DNA of 64,000 bases from Sphingomonas jeddahensis (GTDB taxonomy: Bacteria; Pseudomonadota; Alphaproteobacteria; Sphingomonadales; Sphingomonadaceae). A program made the translations under genes and the position numbers. The notes below the pieces were generated by a model, which did no database searches, was not told the DNA's origin, and was given only the letters and a program-made list of their open reading frames with translations. The stretch is taken from positions 124,001 through 188,000 of the forward strand of contig NZ_MPSB01000005.1 of the NCBI RefSeq assembly GCF_001981525.1, given 5' to 3'. Shown here one piece after another: positions 56,173 to 64,000 of the stretch; positions within the stretch are counted from its first letter, which is position 1, and every line of letters begins with the position of its first letter.

Positions 56173-56543
56173 GCCATCACCCGCGTGAGTTGGAAACCGG
56201 CGGCGAGCGCGGCGACCGAGCCGATGACCGAAACCATCACATAGACGAGCATCTGCATCCAGGCGCCGCGTTCCAGCATCAGCACCGCGTCTAGCGAGAA
56301 AGCGGAAAAGGTGGTGAAGCCGCCGAGCACGCCGACGCCCAGCAGCAGCCGCCACCAATCGCCATTGGCGAGCCGCGCCACCGTGCCGGCCAGCACGCCC
56401 ATGGCGAGGCCGCCGGCGATATTGACGATCAGCGTGCCGAACGGGAAGGCGGGGCCAAGCGTGGCCAAAGCCGCGCGGCCCACGAGATGGCGCAGCCCGG
56501 CGCCGATCGCGCCGCCCGTCATCACCAGGAACAATGCATTCAT
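56169..56543 (-). CDS. crcB: Fluoride exporter CrcB (Fluc channel)
   Basis: A 124-residue four-helix fluoride channel that works as a dimer. GGAIGAGLRHL, PFGTLIVNIAGGLAMGVLAG, and GVLGGFTTFSAFSLDAVLML are the family motifs, including the polar track and the pore phenylalanines. It protects the cell from fluoride. No fluoride riboswitch of the usual crcB type was found upstream. Coupling to an rRNA pseudouridine synthase is by ATGA overlap. Confidence 0.93.
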   Translation of the reverse strand: MNALFLVMTGGAIGAGLRHLVGRAALATLGPAFPFGTLIVNIAGGLAMGVLAGTVARLANGDWWRLLLGVGVLGGFTTFSAFSLDAVLMLERGAWMQMLVYVMVSVIGSVAALAAGFQLTRVMA

Positions 56544-56652
56544 TTGCCGGCCTTAGGCGCAAATGGTGGTTGGGGAAATGGTGGGGTGCGGGTGAAGAGG
56601 GGCGGGCGGTGCTTGATTGGGTCGGCGTGGCGCGCGGTTGTTCTGGCCGTGA

Positions 56653-56761
56653 CGTCGTCCCGGACTTGATCCGGGATTCAACGTTCGGCGGGCGTTGTCG
56701 CTTGTGCCTCTAGCCGTGGTGTCCGCGGCGCCTTGGATCCCGGATCAAGTTCGGGATGACG
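56653..56761. repeat. Paired inverted repeat, GTCCCGGACTTGATCCGGGAT type
   Basis: CGTCGTCCCGGACTTGATCCGGGAT opens and GGATCCCGGATCAAGTTCGGGATGACG closes the element. A single arm, CGTCATGCCAGGCGTGTCCCGGCATCACG, lies at 56831-56858. These elements occupy the 390-base gap 56544-56932, where I see no gene. Confidence 0.8.
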
Positions 56762-56830
56762 AAGTGTATCTCGCCCGGCGGCTTGATTCACCTGATGCCA
56801 TCAGCGTTGTGCCGTGAGAGCAGCAAGCCT

Positions 56831-56858
56831 CGTCATGCCAGGCGTGTCCCGGCATCAC
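56831..56858. repeat. Single arm of the CGTCATGCCGGGC-type repeat
   Basis: CGTCATGCCAGGCGTGTCCCGGCATCACG is a near copy of the left arms at 5663 and 28860, with one substitution in the stem (ATGCC/GGCAT retained). There is no second arm. Confidence 0.6.
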
Positions 56859-56932
56859 GGTAGCTTTTTGGCAGGTGTCGGCTTCAAGCAGATAGCGCCG
56901 GCCCTCATGAGCCGGCAGGGGCTTGGCGAGTC

Positions 56933-57670
56933 TCAATCGCCGCCGTCGACCATCAGGTCGGCGGTTGTGCCGCCGCCCTTGCGCGGCTTCAGGATCAGCA
57001 TGAAGGCGGCGCCGTTCTTGGTGCCGGCGAGGATGTGCTCGTCCCCTTCTGCCTGGTGTTCCGCGCGATAGCCGGCGTCGGAGGTGCGGGTGTAATACCA
57101 GTCGAGCAGGCGCTGCATCGGCGCGGCGCTGGCGAAGCTGACGACGCGCAGGGCGCAGCCTTCGCGGTCGGCGCCGGCGGCTTCGGCGACCTGCGCGTCG
57201 GGATAGAGCGGCGCGCCTTGGGGCAGGCGGTTCGCCCAAGCGGCGGAGTAAGTGACGTTAGCGGCGCATTGTGCCGAGGCACCCTGACTGGCGGCGAGTG
57301 CCCCGAGCGTCAGCGCCCGGCGGGCGGCGGCGCATTGCTTGCACGTGCCGGTGGGCGGCGGGGCGGAGCGTACTTCTCCTTCAACGGGCTTGTGCGCCGC
57401 GTCCGCAATGCCGTCCGGCGGGACTGCGCCCGATTCGGGCTGAACGGGCGGGCGGACGGTGTCAGCATTGGCCTGCTGTACGAGGCGCGGATCGACCATG
57501 ATCTGGTCCTTGAGCGCGCTTTGCAGCACCGGATCGCTGGCGCTGGAGGCGCCGTTTTCCTGGATGATGCTGTTGTCGAGATCCGACACCGCCGTCTTTT
57601 CGTCCGGCGTCTGGCCACAGGCGGTTGCGACAAGTGCAAACGCCGGCACGACTCGGTTGACCCACCCCAT
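56933..57670 (-). CDS. Hypothetical protein with lipoprotein-like N-terminus
   Basis: A 245-residue protein. MGWVNRVVPAFALVATACGQ is a signal peptide with a possible lipobox (cysteine at residue 18). A polar, Pro-rich region follows with a TCKQCAAA segment near residue 110, then a C-terminal domain with RLPQGAPLYPDAQVAEAAGAD, LLDWYYTRTSDAGYRAEHQAEGDEHILAG and FMLILKPRKGGGTTADLMVDGGD. It likely lies in the periplasm; function unknown and no family recognised. Confidence 0.65.
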   Translation of the reverse strand: MGWVNRVVPAFALVATACGQTPDEKTAVSDLDNSIIQENGASSASDPVLQSALKDQIMVDPRLVQQANADTVRPPVQPESGAVPPDGIADAAHKPVEGEVRSAPPPTGTCKQCAAARRALTLGALAASQGASAQCAANVTYSAAWANRLPQGAPLYPDAQVAEAAGADREGCALRVVSFASAAPMQRLLDWYYTRTSDAGYRAEHQAEGDEHILAGTKNGAAFMLILKPRKGGGTTADLMVDGGD

Positions 57671-57711
57671 CTACGATCCCCCTGTAATTGCCTGAGCGTT
57701 GCCTTGCCACT

Positions 57712-57795
57712 TCGTCCCCCGGCCCTGAGCTGGGGTCCCGCTTATCCGTCTCGCGCGCGAAGGCAGCGGGAGCCCGGGTCAGGCCCGGGATGACG
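57712..57795. repeat. Paired element of the GTCCCCCGGCC...GGGATGACG family
   Basis: CGTCCCCCGGCCCTGAGCTGGGGTCCCGCT opens and GGGAGCCCGGGTCAGGCCCGGGATGACG closes this copy, more diverged than those at 32263 and 63091. It lies between a divergent pair of genes. Confidence 0.7.
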
Positions 57796-57917
57796 AGAAC
57801 AAGAACGTCCAGGCTCGCCTGTCTCCGATCTTTGGAGCTAGCCGGCCCATGTTAAGGAAGCGTGGCTTTGTGTGTCTTGGTCTTGCAACACACCGCCGCT
57901 ATTCCCATGTGCCGGTC

Positions 57918-58139
57918 ATGCTCAACATCGTCTCGATCTTGATTGGCCTTGTCACCCTCGCTGCGGGTCTCGTTGCCTTCTTGCCGCTGCTGGGCTGGCT
58001 GAACTGGTTCGTGATTCCGGTTGGGATCGTTGGTGCCGCGGTTGGGGCTCTGTCGTCTTCGAACGGCGGGCGTAACCTCAACATCGTGCTGATCGTGATC
58101 TTCACGCTTCGCCTGATGCTGGGCGGCGGGATCTTCTGA
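57918..58139 (+). CDS. Small membrane protein, unknown function
   Basis: A 73-residue protein starting MLNIVSILIGLVTLAAG with two or three hydrophobic segments (LVTLAAGLVAFLPLLGWLNWFVIPVGIVGAAVGAL and LNIVLIVIFTLRLMLGGGIF) and a SSNGGRN loop between them. The frame extends to 57849 with no hydrophobic pattern. I did not recognise a family. It ends 20 bases before the convergent SEL1-SPOR gene. Confidence 0.6.
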   Translation: MLNIVSILIGLVTLAAGLVAFLPLLGWLNWFVIPVGIVGAAVGALSSSNGGRNLNIVLIVIFTLRLMLGGGIF

Positions 58140-58158
58140 TCCGCCGCGCTCGGGTGCA

Positions 58159-59085
58159 CTAAGGGGCGACCACCACACAGCTGACGCCGGACTTGGCGCA
58201 GGCCGCCTGTGCGGCGGCGCGCGAGGCGAAGCCGGTTGCCTGAAGGCGGGTTACAGTGCCGGCTTTGACGTAGCTGGGGCTGCCGCCGGTTCGCGCGCCG
58301 ACCTTGCTCCACAAGCCCCGCGCGTTGCTTTCATCGCGGAAGGCGCCGAGCTGGATCCGCCATGCGCCGCCAGATGCGCGCGGCGGAGACGCCGGCGCGG
58401 CGGCAGCGCGCGCGGGGGCAGGCTTGGGCGCCGCTGTCTTGGCGGGCGCGGCGACCGCAGGGCGCGGCGTCGGGGTCGCAGCGCCGGCGGGGGCGACCAG
58501 CGGCGTCGCAACCAAGCGAGCGCGAGCGTCCGCTTCGTATTTGCGTGCGAGTTCCAGCCCGTCCCGGCGCTGCGCCTCCGGAATATATCGATCCATCTGC
58601 GCGAGCGTCTGCGAGGCCTGGGGCAGGCCCTGCTGCGACGAGCGCGTGACCAATGCATAGGCGCGCACCCAATCACGCGGGACGCCATCGGCGTTGAACA
58701 ACATGGTGCCGAGCACCAGTTGCGTGCGCTTTTCGCCGCGGGCGACCGATTTTTCGAGCCACGGCAGCGCCTCGGCCTTCTTGCCGTCCTGGAACAGCGC
58801 CAGCGCGTAATTGTCGATCGCCTGCGCGTGGCCCTGAACGGAGGCCTTGCGGAACCATTCGATCGCGACCGGCAGATCGGTGGGCACCCCGCGGCCAAGC
58901 TTATACGCCTGACCCAGATTGAACTGCGCGTCGGCGTCGCCGGCCGTGGCAAGCGGGCGCCAGATCTCAACGGCGGCCTTATAGTCGCCGCGGCTCCACG
59001 CATCGACGCCCTGCTTCACATTCGCAGCTGCCGGTGCCGCTAGGAACGCTGCAATGACCGGCCACGCAAAATACGCATTTTTCAT
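58159..59085 (-). CDS. SEL1-repeat and SPOR-domain protein
   Basis: A 308-residue envelope protein. Residues 1-24 form a signal peptide (MKNAYFAWPVIAAFLAAPAAA). SEL1/TPR-like helical repeats follow (about 30-170: GDADAQFNLGQAYKLGRGVPTDLPVAIEWFRKAS and related). A Pro/Ala-rich linker (about 175-230) precedes a SPOR domain (about 232-308: WRIQLGAFRDESNARGLWSKV, VTRLQATGFASRAAAQAAC), which binds denuded peptidoglycan at division sites. It probably works at the septum or cell wall. It is divergent from a ParA-like frame. Confidence 0.88.
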   Translation of the reverse strand: MKNAYFAWPVIAAFLAAPAAANVKQGVDAWSRGDYKAAVEIWRPLATAGDADAQFNLGQAYKLGRGVPTDLPVAIEWFRKASVQGHAQAIDNYALALFQDGKKAEALPWLEKSVARGEKRTQLVLGTMLFNADGVPRDWVRAYALVTRSSQQGLPQASQTLAQMDRYIPEAQRRDGLELARKYEADARARLVATPLVAPAGAATPTPRPAVAAPAKTAAPKPAPARAAAAPASPPRASGGAWRIQLGAFRDESNARGLWSKVGARTGGSPSYVKAGTVTRLQATGFASRAAAQAACAKSGVSCVVVAP

Positions 59086-59149
59086 TCGAGCCAACCCCAA
59101 TCATCCCCCGCCAGGATCCGTGCCGCTCCGGGGCGACCTGGACGCGCTA

Positions 59150-59168
59150 GGTTACCGCATCGCTAACC
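59150..59168. promoter_or_regulatory. Small inverted repeat in the divergent SEL1-SPOR / parA-like region
   Basis: GGTTA (59150-59154) and TAACC (59164-59168) flank a 9-base spacer, 65 bases upstream of the SEL1-SPOR start and about 90 bases before the parA-like start. It resembles a CtrA or regulator half-site pair only weakly. Given as a low-confidence site. Confidence 0.25.
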
Positions 59169-59256
59169 TATTTCCACCGAAAGTGGGGGAGAATTTACCA
59201 AACTTTAGCCTCGCTACCCGAAGACGGCATGAGCAGGCGGGAGTTCATCGGGGCAA

Positions 59257-59508
59257 ATGCGCATACTTGCGATCGCATCGCAGAAAAGCGGGTCGGGCAA
59301 GACGACGCTGTCCGAGCACCTCGCCGTTCAGGCGCACCGTGTGGGCCCGTCGGCCGTCGTGCTCATGGACATCGACCCGCAAGGTTCGCGGTCCGACTGG
59401 TGGAACGAGCGCACCGACGTCTTTCCGGCCACTTTTCCCGAGGTGGAGGCGCTCGCGGCGCAACTGCCTCCATCCGTCACACAAGATCTTTCGGGGACAA
59501 AGTCATGA
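59257..59508 (+). pseudogene. Truncated ParA/MinD-like ATPase ORF
   Basis: An 83-residue frame starting MRILAIASQKSGSGKTTLSEHLAV, with a deviant Walker A (K10, then SGSGKTT). LMDIDPQGSRSDWWNERTDVFPATF follows. Complete ParA-family proteins are about 200 residues or more, with a second Walker aspartate block (DTPP) and nucleotide-base residues; here the frame ends after about 80 residues with a short unrelated tail, ALAAQLPPSVTQDLSGTKS. It overlaps the next start as ATGA. It could be a remnant after an internal deletion, or a kept small coupling ORF. Confidence 0.6.
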
Positions 59509-60773
59509 ACATCCGTGCAATGGCCGGCCTCAGCCTTTCGGCGCTGATGCTCGGCGGAACCATGGTCGGCTGCGGCCAAGGCGGCATCTCAACCGCGAGC
59601 AGCCGCAGCGATGCCAAGCTGGCGAAGAGCGCGGCCGGCAGCGCCGAGCGCGCCGGCGAGGCGCTGGCCAAAGGCGATGCGCTGAAGGCGATCGGCTTTG
59701 CCGAGGCGGCGGTGGCGGCAATGCCGCAGAACGTCGATTATCGCGCGCTGCTGGGCGCGAGCTATCTCAAGGCTGGACGCTTTACCTCCGCCCATGATGC
59801 GTATCGCGATGTGCTCCAGCTGGCGCCGGATAACGGCAAGGCGGCGCTCAACATGGCGCTAGCGATGATCGCCCAGGGGCAGTGGGACGAGGCGCGTGCA
59901 ATGCTGGCCGAGCATGAAGCGACCGTGCCAGCGGGCGACCGCGGGCTTGCCATTGCTTTGGCCGGAGACCCGGCCGGCGGCGTCGAGGTGCTGACGGCGG
60001 CGGCGCGGGCGAGCGGCGCGGATGCCAAGACGCGCCAGAACCTCGCGCTGGCGCTGGCGCTCGCGGGGCGCTGGGCAGAGGCGCGCCAGGTGGCTGGCGT
60101 GGACATGACGCCCGACGATGCCGACGCGCGGATGGTGCAATGGGCGGCGTTCGCCAAGCCGGTGGGCGCGGCGGACCAGGTTTCCGCACTGCTCGGCGTA
60201 ACGCCGGTGAAGGATCCGGGGCAGCCGGTGGCGCTGGCGCTCAACGCAGCGGTGCCGGTGGCGCAGATGGCGGCGGCTGAGGTGGAAACTCCGGCCCCGA
60301 CCGCGGTTGAAGCGGCGCCGGTGGCAGTTGCCGAGGCAGCGCCGGCGGCAGCGGGCGCGCCCAAGGTGGTGTTCGCTGCGCGACAGGAAGTGGTACAAGC
60401 GTTGCCTGCTGGCAGCTCGCCGGTCGCGGTTGCTGCGCGGGTGCCGGCCCCGCGGGTCGCGGCCGTTACGCCGCCGGTTGCCAGCAAGGGCAACTGGTAC
60501 GTTCAGCTGGGCGCTTATGATTCGGCGGCGGTGGCGAAGGATGCTTGGGGCCGGGCGCAGCAGCGCTTTCCTGCCTTTGCCGAGCAGGTGCCGACGGGAA
60601 TGGCCTTCAAATCCTTCTATCGCCTGTCGGTTGGCGGTTTTTCGCGCAGCGATGCCAATGCGATGTGCCGCGGCTATCGCGCCAAGGGCGGGGCGTGCTT
60701 CGTGCGCACCGGTGCCGGCGACCAGCCGGCAGCGTGGGTGAAGCCGTCGCGGGTGCAACTGGCGGGACGGTGA
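59505..60773 (+). CDS. TPR and SPOR-domain predicted lipoprotein
   Basis: A 422-residue protein. MNIRAMAGLSLSALMLGGTMVGCGQ is a lipoprotein signal with cysteine at residue 23. Tetratricopeptide-like repeats follow (about 40-200: GDALKAIGFAEAAVAAMPQNVDYRALLGASYL and others). A long Ala/Pro/Val-rich linker (about 260-325) leads to a C-terminal SPOR domain (about 327-405: NWYVQLGAYDSAAVAKDAWGRAQ, YRLSVGGFSRSDANAMC). It probably binds peptidoglycan at division or remodelling sites. It is translationally coupled to the truncated ParA ORF. Confidence 0.85.
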   Translation: MNIRAMAGLSLSALMLGGTMVGCGQGGISTASSRSDAKLAKSAAGSAERAGEALAKGDALKAIGFAEAAVAAMPQNVDYRALLGASYLKAGRFTSAHDAYRDVLQLAPDNGKAALNMALAMIAQGQWDEARAMLAEHEATVPAGDRGLAIALAGDPAGGVEVLTAAARASGADAKTRQNLALALALAGRWAEARQVAGVDMTPDDADARMVQWAAFAKPVGAADQVSALLGVTPVKDPGQPVALALNAAVPVAQMAAAEVETPAPTAVEAAPVAVAEAAPAAAGAPKVVFAARQEVVQALPAGSSPVAVAARVPAPRVAAVTPPVASKGNWYVQLGAYDSAAVAKDAWGRAQQRFPAFAEQVPTGMAFKSFYRLSVGGFSRSDANAMCRGYRAKGGACFVRTGAGDQPAAWVKPSRVQLAGR

Positions 60774-60779
60774 GCCGGC

Positions 60780-62000
60780 CTAGGCGGCCGCGCCGATCTC
60801 GCGGCCGCCCTTGAACAGGCGGAGCACGCGGCCTTGAACGGGTAGGCCGTCGAAGGGCGTGTTCCCGGCCATGCCGGGAAGCGTGTCAGCGCTGATCTGC
60901 CAGGGAGCGTCGGGATCGACCAGCATCACGTCAGCCTCGCTGCCGAGGCTAAGAGCGCCGGTGTCGATGTCGAGCAGGGCGGCGGGGTTGCGCGAGAGCA
61001 GCGCGACCAGGCGCTCCAGCGAGACGCGTTCGTCGCGGACCAGGCCGAGCGCTAGCGGGAGCAACGTGGCGGCGCCGGCGGCGCCGGCGCTGGCGTCGGC
61101 GAAGGGCAACCGCTTTTCCTCCGGCCCGCGCGGGTCGTGGCCGGAACAGAGCACGTCGATCGTGCCGTCGGCCAGCGCGGCCAGCGCGGCCTGGCGATCA
61201 TCCTCCGAACGCAGCGGCGGCGAAAGATGCGCGAAGGTGCGGAAGTCGCTCATCGCATTGTCGGACAGCAGCAGATGGGCGGGGGTGATGCCGCAGGTGA
61301 CGCGCACGCCGCGGCGCTTGGCGACGCGAATCAAGTCGAAACCGGCTCTCGTGGTGACCTGACGGATGTGGAGGCGCGCGTCGGCCGACTCGGCCAGCAT
61401 CAGGTCGCGCGCGATCGCCAGCGGCTCGGCAAGCGCGGCGGCGGCGGGGAGGCCGAGGCGGGTGGCCGTCTCGCCCTCGGTGGCGACGGCGTCGCCTACG
61501 AGGCCGGAGTCCTCGGCATGGCTCACCACCACCAACCCGAGATCGCGGGCGTAGGCGAGGACGCGCGCCATCACACCGGTGTCGGCGATCCAGCGTCTGC
61601 CCGTCCCGACCGCGCGTGCGCCGGCCGAGGCGCAGATCGCCATTTCGGCGAGATCGGTGCCGAGAAGGCCGCGGGTGGCGGCGGCGATCGGGTGGATCCA
61701 CAGATCGGGGCGGCCGATCAGCAACGAGCGCTGAACGATGCCGGGCTCGTCCAGGACGGGTGACTGATCGGGCATCAGCCCGACGCGGACGATCCCGCCA
61801 GCGCGGAACGCGGCGCGGTCGATGGCAGCAACGCCGAGGTCAACAATCGCCGGCAGCAGGAGCTTGCCGGCGCAATCGATCACGGTGGCATCGTCTGCGG
61901 CGTCGGTGATGCGGCCATCGGCGACGAACAGGTCGCCGCGGCGCTCGCCCCCCACGGGACAGACGATGCGGGCGTCGCGGAAGTGAAGCGCGTTGCTCAT
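60780..62000 (-). CDS. pyrC: Dihydroorotase-like protein, probably non-catalytic (PyrC')
   Basis: A 406-residue protein of the class I dihydroorotase fold that has lost most catalytic residues. The metal HxH motif after VD is replaced by LGV (55-57); HAED (161-164) and TPAHLLL (239-245) remain; the HVST histidine is Q214 in RQVTTRAG; and the catalytic aspartate of the usual TDHAPH motif is G287 in SGHDPRG. In Pseudomonas a similar non-catalytic subunit is needed for ATCase assembly, encoded after pyrB. Here it is coupled to pyrB by ATGA. A second, active dihydroorotase should exist elsewhere in the genome. Confidence 0.8.
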   Translation of the reverse strand: MSNALHFRDARIVCPVGGERRGDLFVADGRITDAADDATVIDCAGKLLLPAIVDLGVAAIDRAAFRAGGIVRVGLMPDQSPVLDEPGIVQRSLLIGRPDLWIHPIAAATRGLLGTDLAEMAICASAGARAVGTGRRWIADTGVMARVLAYARDLGLVVVSHAEDSGLVGDAVATEGETATRLGLPAAAALAEPLAIARDLMLAESADARLHIRQVTTRAGFDLIRVAKRRGVRVTCGITPAHLLLSDNAMSDFRTFAHLSPPLRSEDDRQAALAALADGTIDVLCSGHDPRGPEEKRLPFADASAGAAGAATLLPLALGLVRDERVSLERLVALLSRNPAALLDIDTGALSLGSEADVMLVDPDAPWQISADTLPGMAGNTPFDGLPVQGRVLRLFKGGREIGAAA

Positions 62001-62986
62001 GCCCAGCCCTCCACGCCGCGCGCTCTTCGCGTCAGCACGTCCAGGCACGCCATTCGGACGGCGACCCCCATCTCGACCTGTTCGGTAATGGCGGAGCGAT
62101 CATGGTCGGCCACGTTGGAATCGATCTCCACACCGCGATTCATTGGGCCGGGATGCATCACGAGCGCGTCGGGCTTGGCACGGGCGAGGCGATCGAGCGT
62201 GAGGCCGTAGCGCAGGTGATATTCGCGGCTGGAAGGGACGTAGCCGCCGGTCATCCGCTCTGTCTGAAGGCGGAGCATCATCACCACGTCGGCGCCGTCC
62301 AGCGCGTTGTCGAAATCAGTGAATGGGGTGACGCCCATCCGCTCGATCGCGGGAGGCATCAATGTGGAGGGCGCGCAGACGCGGACCTCGGCGGCTAGCG
62401 CGGTGAGTGCCAGGATGTTCGAGCGGGCGACTCGGCTGTGCAGCAGGTCGCCGCAGATCACCACGCGCTGGTTGTGGATCGTGCCGCGGCGGCGGCGGAT
62501 CGTCAGCGCGTCCAGCAGGGCCTGGGTCGGGTGTTCGTGGCGCCCGTCACCGGCGTTAAGCACGGGGCAATCGACCTTGTCGGCGATCAGCCGCACTGCA
62601 CCTGAAGACATGTGACGGATCACGATCACGTCGGCGCGCATGGCGTTGAGCGTCATGGCGGTGTCGATCAGCGTCTCGCCCTTCTTCACGCTGGATTGTG
62701 CGGCGTGCATGTTGACCACGTCTGCGCCCAGGCGCTTGCCGGCGATCTCGAAGCTCAAGAGCGTGCGGGTGCTGTTCTCGAAGAAGGCGTTGATCTGGGT
62801 GAGCCCGGCGAGCCGCTTGTCGGGTGTGGCACGGCCGCGGTTGGCGGCGATCCAGCCTTCCGCCTCGTCGAGGAGAAAGGTGATCTCGTGCGGCTGGAGA
62901 CCCTCGATCCCGGTCAAGTGGCGGTGCGGGAAAACGGCGCCGCCGGGGATCTGCGACGCGGGGCGGTGGTCCGATGGTGATGGCAT
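61997..62986 (-). CDS. pyrB: Aspartate carbamoyltransferase catalytic subunit
   Basis: A 329-residue ATCase catalysing the first committed step of pyrimidine synthesis. The carbamoyl phosphate loop STRT is at residues 72-75, the K101/K102 loop SSVKKGET follows, and [10 protein letters not shown] is at 151-160. The aspartate-binding block is MLRLQTERM. No PyrI regulatory gene is adjacent. Its stop overlaps the start of the PyrC-like gene (ATGA), so the two products are probably made in a fixed ratio. Confidence 0.95.
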   Translation of the reverse strand: MPSPSDHRPASQIPGGAVFPHRHLTGIEGLQPHEITFLLDEAEGWIAANRGRATPDKRLAGLTQINAFFENSTRTLLSFEIAGKRLGADVVNMHAAQSSVKKGETLIDTAMTLNAMRADVIVIRHMSSGAVRLIADKVDCPVLNAGDGRHEHPTQALLDALTIRRRRGTIHNQRVVICGDLLHSRVARSNILALTALAAEVRVCAPSTLMPPAIERMGVTPFTDFDNALDGADVVMMLRLQTERMTGGYVPSSREYHLRYGLTLDRLARAKPDALVMHPGPMNRGVEIDSNVADHDRSAITEQVEMGVAVRMACLDVLTRRARGVEGWA

Positions 62987-63090
62987 CGGGGGGGCGGGAT
63001 AGTCCCGGCGGGTGGGGAGGGCAAGGTGCGCCCTCTGTCTGCGCTCCTACTGCGAAGCTCAGGACAGGCTTGAGCCGGGATCATACCACC

Positions 63091-63180
63091 CGTCACCCCG
63101 GCCTTGAGCCGGGGTCCCGCTGCCTTCTCGCCGCCCTGAAGAAGGAAGAAGCGGGACCCCGGATCAAGTCCGGGGTGACG
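63091..63180. repeat. Paired inverted repeat, GTCACCCCGGC...CCGGGGTGACG type
   Basis: CGTCACCCCGGCCTTGAGCCGGGGTCCCGC opens and GCGGGACCCCGGATCAAGTCCGGGGTGACG closes. Nearly identical to 32263-32350 in both arms, while the spacers differ. It fills the gap between pyrB and the ruvX stop. Confidence 0.85.
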
Positions 63181-63189
63181 AGGAACGCG

Positions 63190-63648
63190 CTACCCCTGTG
63201 TCAACGCGTCGATCGCCGCTTGCAGAATGTGCGCCGCGGCCAGCGAATCGATCCGCTCCGCGCGCTTCGCGCGGCTCATGTCCTGTTCGATCATCACACG
63301 CTCCACCGCGACGGTGGACCAGCGTTCGTCCCATAGGAGGATCGGGCCAAGGTCCGTGACGTTGCGGGCGAAGGCGCGGGTCGACTGCGAGCGCGGGCTT
63401 TCGCTACCGTCGAGGTTGAGCGGCAGGCCGAGGATGATGCCGGCGACCTGCTGCGCGGCGATCAGATCGGCCAGTGCGGCCTTATCCTGGGTGAACTTAC
63501 GGCGCTTGATGAGCGGCGCCGGACTGGCGAAGGTCCAGCCGGCGTCGCACAAAGCGGTGCCGAGCGTCTTCGTGCCGAGATCGAGGCCGATCAGGCGGCC
63601 GCCGTTCGGCAGCGCCTCGCGGAACTCGGCGGCGGCGAGGGTGATCAT
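63190..63648 (-). CDS. ruvX: YqgF/RuvX Holliday-junction-resolvase-like protein
   Basis: A 152-residue RNase H-fold protein. [18 protein letters not shown] carries the first acidic residue (D23), [16 protein letters not shown] the second block, [15 protein letters not shown] the third, and [19 protein letters not shown] the last. Members act in 16S rRNA 5' processing or DNA junction resolution. The start overlaps the stop of the upstream gene by ATGA. Confidence 0.92.
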   Translation of the reverse strand: MITLAAAEFREALPNGGRLIGLDLGTKTLGTALCDAGWTFASPAPLIKRRKFTQDKAALADLIAAQQVAGIILGLPLNLDGSESPRSQSTRAFARNVTDLGPILLWDERWSTVAVERVMIEQDMSRAKRAERIDSLAAAHILQAAIDALTQG

Positions 63649-64000
63649 TGTGCCGCCACCCGGCGGGCGACGTCGGCACGGACGTTGGCCCAGAACAGGC
63701 TGTAGTCATAGACGTGGTAGTTGTTGCCGGGAAGCACATAGGGGCCGACATCCGGCCCTTCGCCGATCAGCAGCAGGCCACGCTCCCCGCAGCGCGCGGG
63801 AACTCGGCCGGCCTCGATCGTGGCGGTGGCGAGGTCTTCGGCGGGGAAGAGCGTGCCGGTGTTGGCGCTGGCCGGGGCGGTCGCCCCGGGCGTGCCGGTG
63901 AGCGGGTTGGTGCAGATGAGCTGGCTGCCGCGGCGTGGTTTTCCGTCAAAGCCGGTGGAACGGTCGTAAGTGTCGATCACCAGCGACGGGTCGGCAGGTT
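63645..64000 (-). CDS. Hypothetical protein, N-terminus beyond window edge
   Basis: About 118 C-terminal residues of a leftward gene; the frame is open at base 64000. Visible sequence includes [96 protein letters not shown]. Gly- and Thr-rich, no membrane segment. No family was recognised from this part. It overlaps ruvX by 4 bases (ATGA). Confidence 0.5.
   Translation of the reverse strand, partial: PADPSLVIDTYDRSTGFDGKPRRGSQLICTNPLTGTPGATAPASANTGTLFPAEDLATATIEAGRVPARCGERGLLLIGEGPDVGPYVLPGNNYHVYDYSLFWANVRADVARRVAAQ

Noticed and set aside
56173..56562. Continuous open frame joining the RluC-type gene to the region covering crcB
   Set aside because: The upstream part translates to Arg-rich low-complexity sequence in a different frame from crcB; crcB is a clear four-helix protein and the ATGA overlap gives separate genes.
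56544..56700. Fluoride riboswitch upstream of crcB
   Set aside because: No crcB-motif core was visible on the relevant strand; the region is G/T-rich and then repeat.

Overview
The window looks like ordinary chromosome of a Sphingomonas-like alphaproteobacterium. The evidence is high GC with strong third-position bias, an alphaproteobacterial-type SspB and ATP12-like chaperone, TonB-dependent receptors (one Oar-like), a split his operon followed by a HIT gene, a pyrB gene coupled to a degenerate dihydroorotase-like gene, and many paired palindromic intergenic repeats. I saw no rRNA, tRNA, CRISPR array, insertion sequence or prophage. Both ends cut a gene: an AIM24/TIGR00266 protein on the left and an unknown protein upstream of ruvX on the right.

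Layout. 0-6.4 kb: AIM24-like protein, argD-argF-hslO, queC-queE, DedA membrane protein. 6.5-14.9 kb: a UdgX-type uracil-DNA glycosylase fused to a DUF4130-like N-terminal part, a hemerythrin, an inositol-phosphate cluster (nucleotidyltransferase and inositol-3-phosphate synthase, divergent from a CDP-alcohol phosphatidyltransferase), lipoprotein SodC, fur-rimI-tsaB order, nitroreductase, NfuA. 14.9-19.4 kb: marR-emrA-emrB efflux operon, divergent from a GFA protein and an alpha/beta hydrolase. 19.5-28.6 kb: M2 peptidase, Lys/Ala/Pro-rich membrane protein, AMP nucleosidase, peroxiredoxin, yqgE-yjaB, a sparse 1.7-kb stretch, and ahcY behind a perfect palindrome. 29-42.4 kb: HSL-type hydrolase, histone-deacetylase-like enzyme, cyclopropane fatty acid synthase, ABC-F ATPase, and two TonB receptors enclosing a LytS/LytT-type two-component system. 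42.5-50.6 kb: ligA, amino acid permease, HIT, hisE, a 55-aa membrane protein, hisF, hisA, hisH, hisB. 50.6-64 kb: sspB, fumC, gmk, ATP12-like chaperone, RluC-type synthase with CrcB, SPOR-domain proteins around a truncated ParA-like ORF, pyrB with a catalytically degenerate PyrC, ruvX.

Working together: arginine (argD, argF), queuosine precursor (queC, queE), histidine and pyrimidine biosynthesis, and S-adenosylhomocysteine recycling are standard housekeeping. The most unusual content is the UdgX fusion, the inositol cluster with an inverted repeat in its shared promoter region, the degenerate PyrC, the truncated ParA between two SPOR genes, perfect palindromes before sodC and ahcY, and at least six families of paired intergenic palindromes, one of which forms a roughly 205-bp imperfect hairpin inside the his operon. 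All calls come from reading the sequence; no database search was run.
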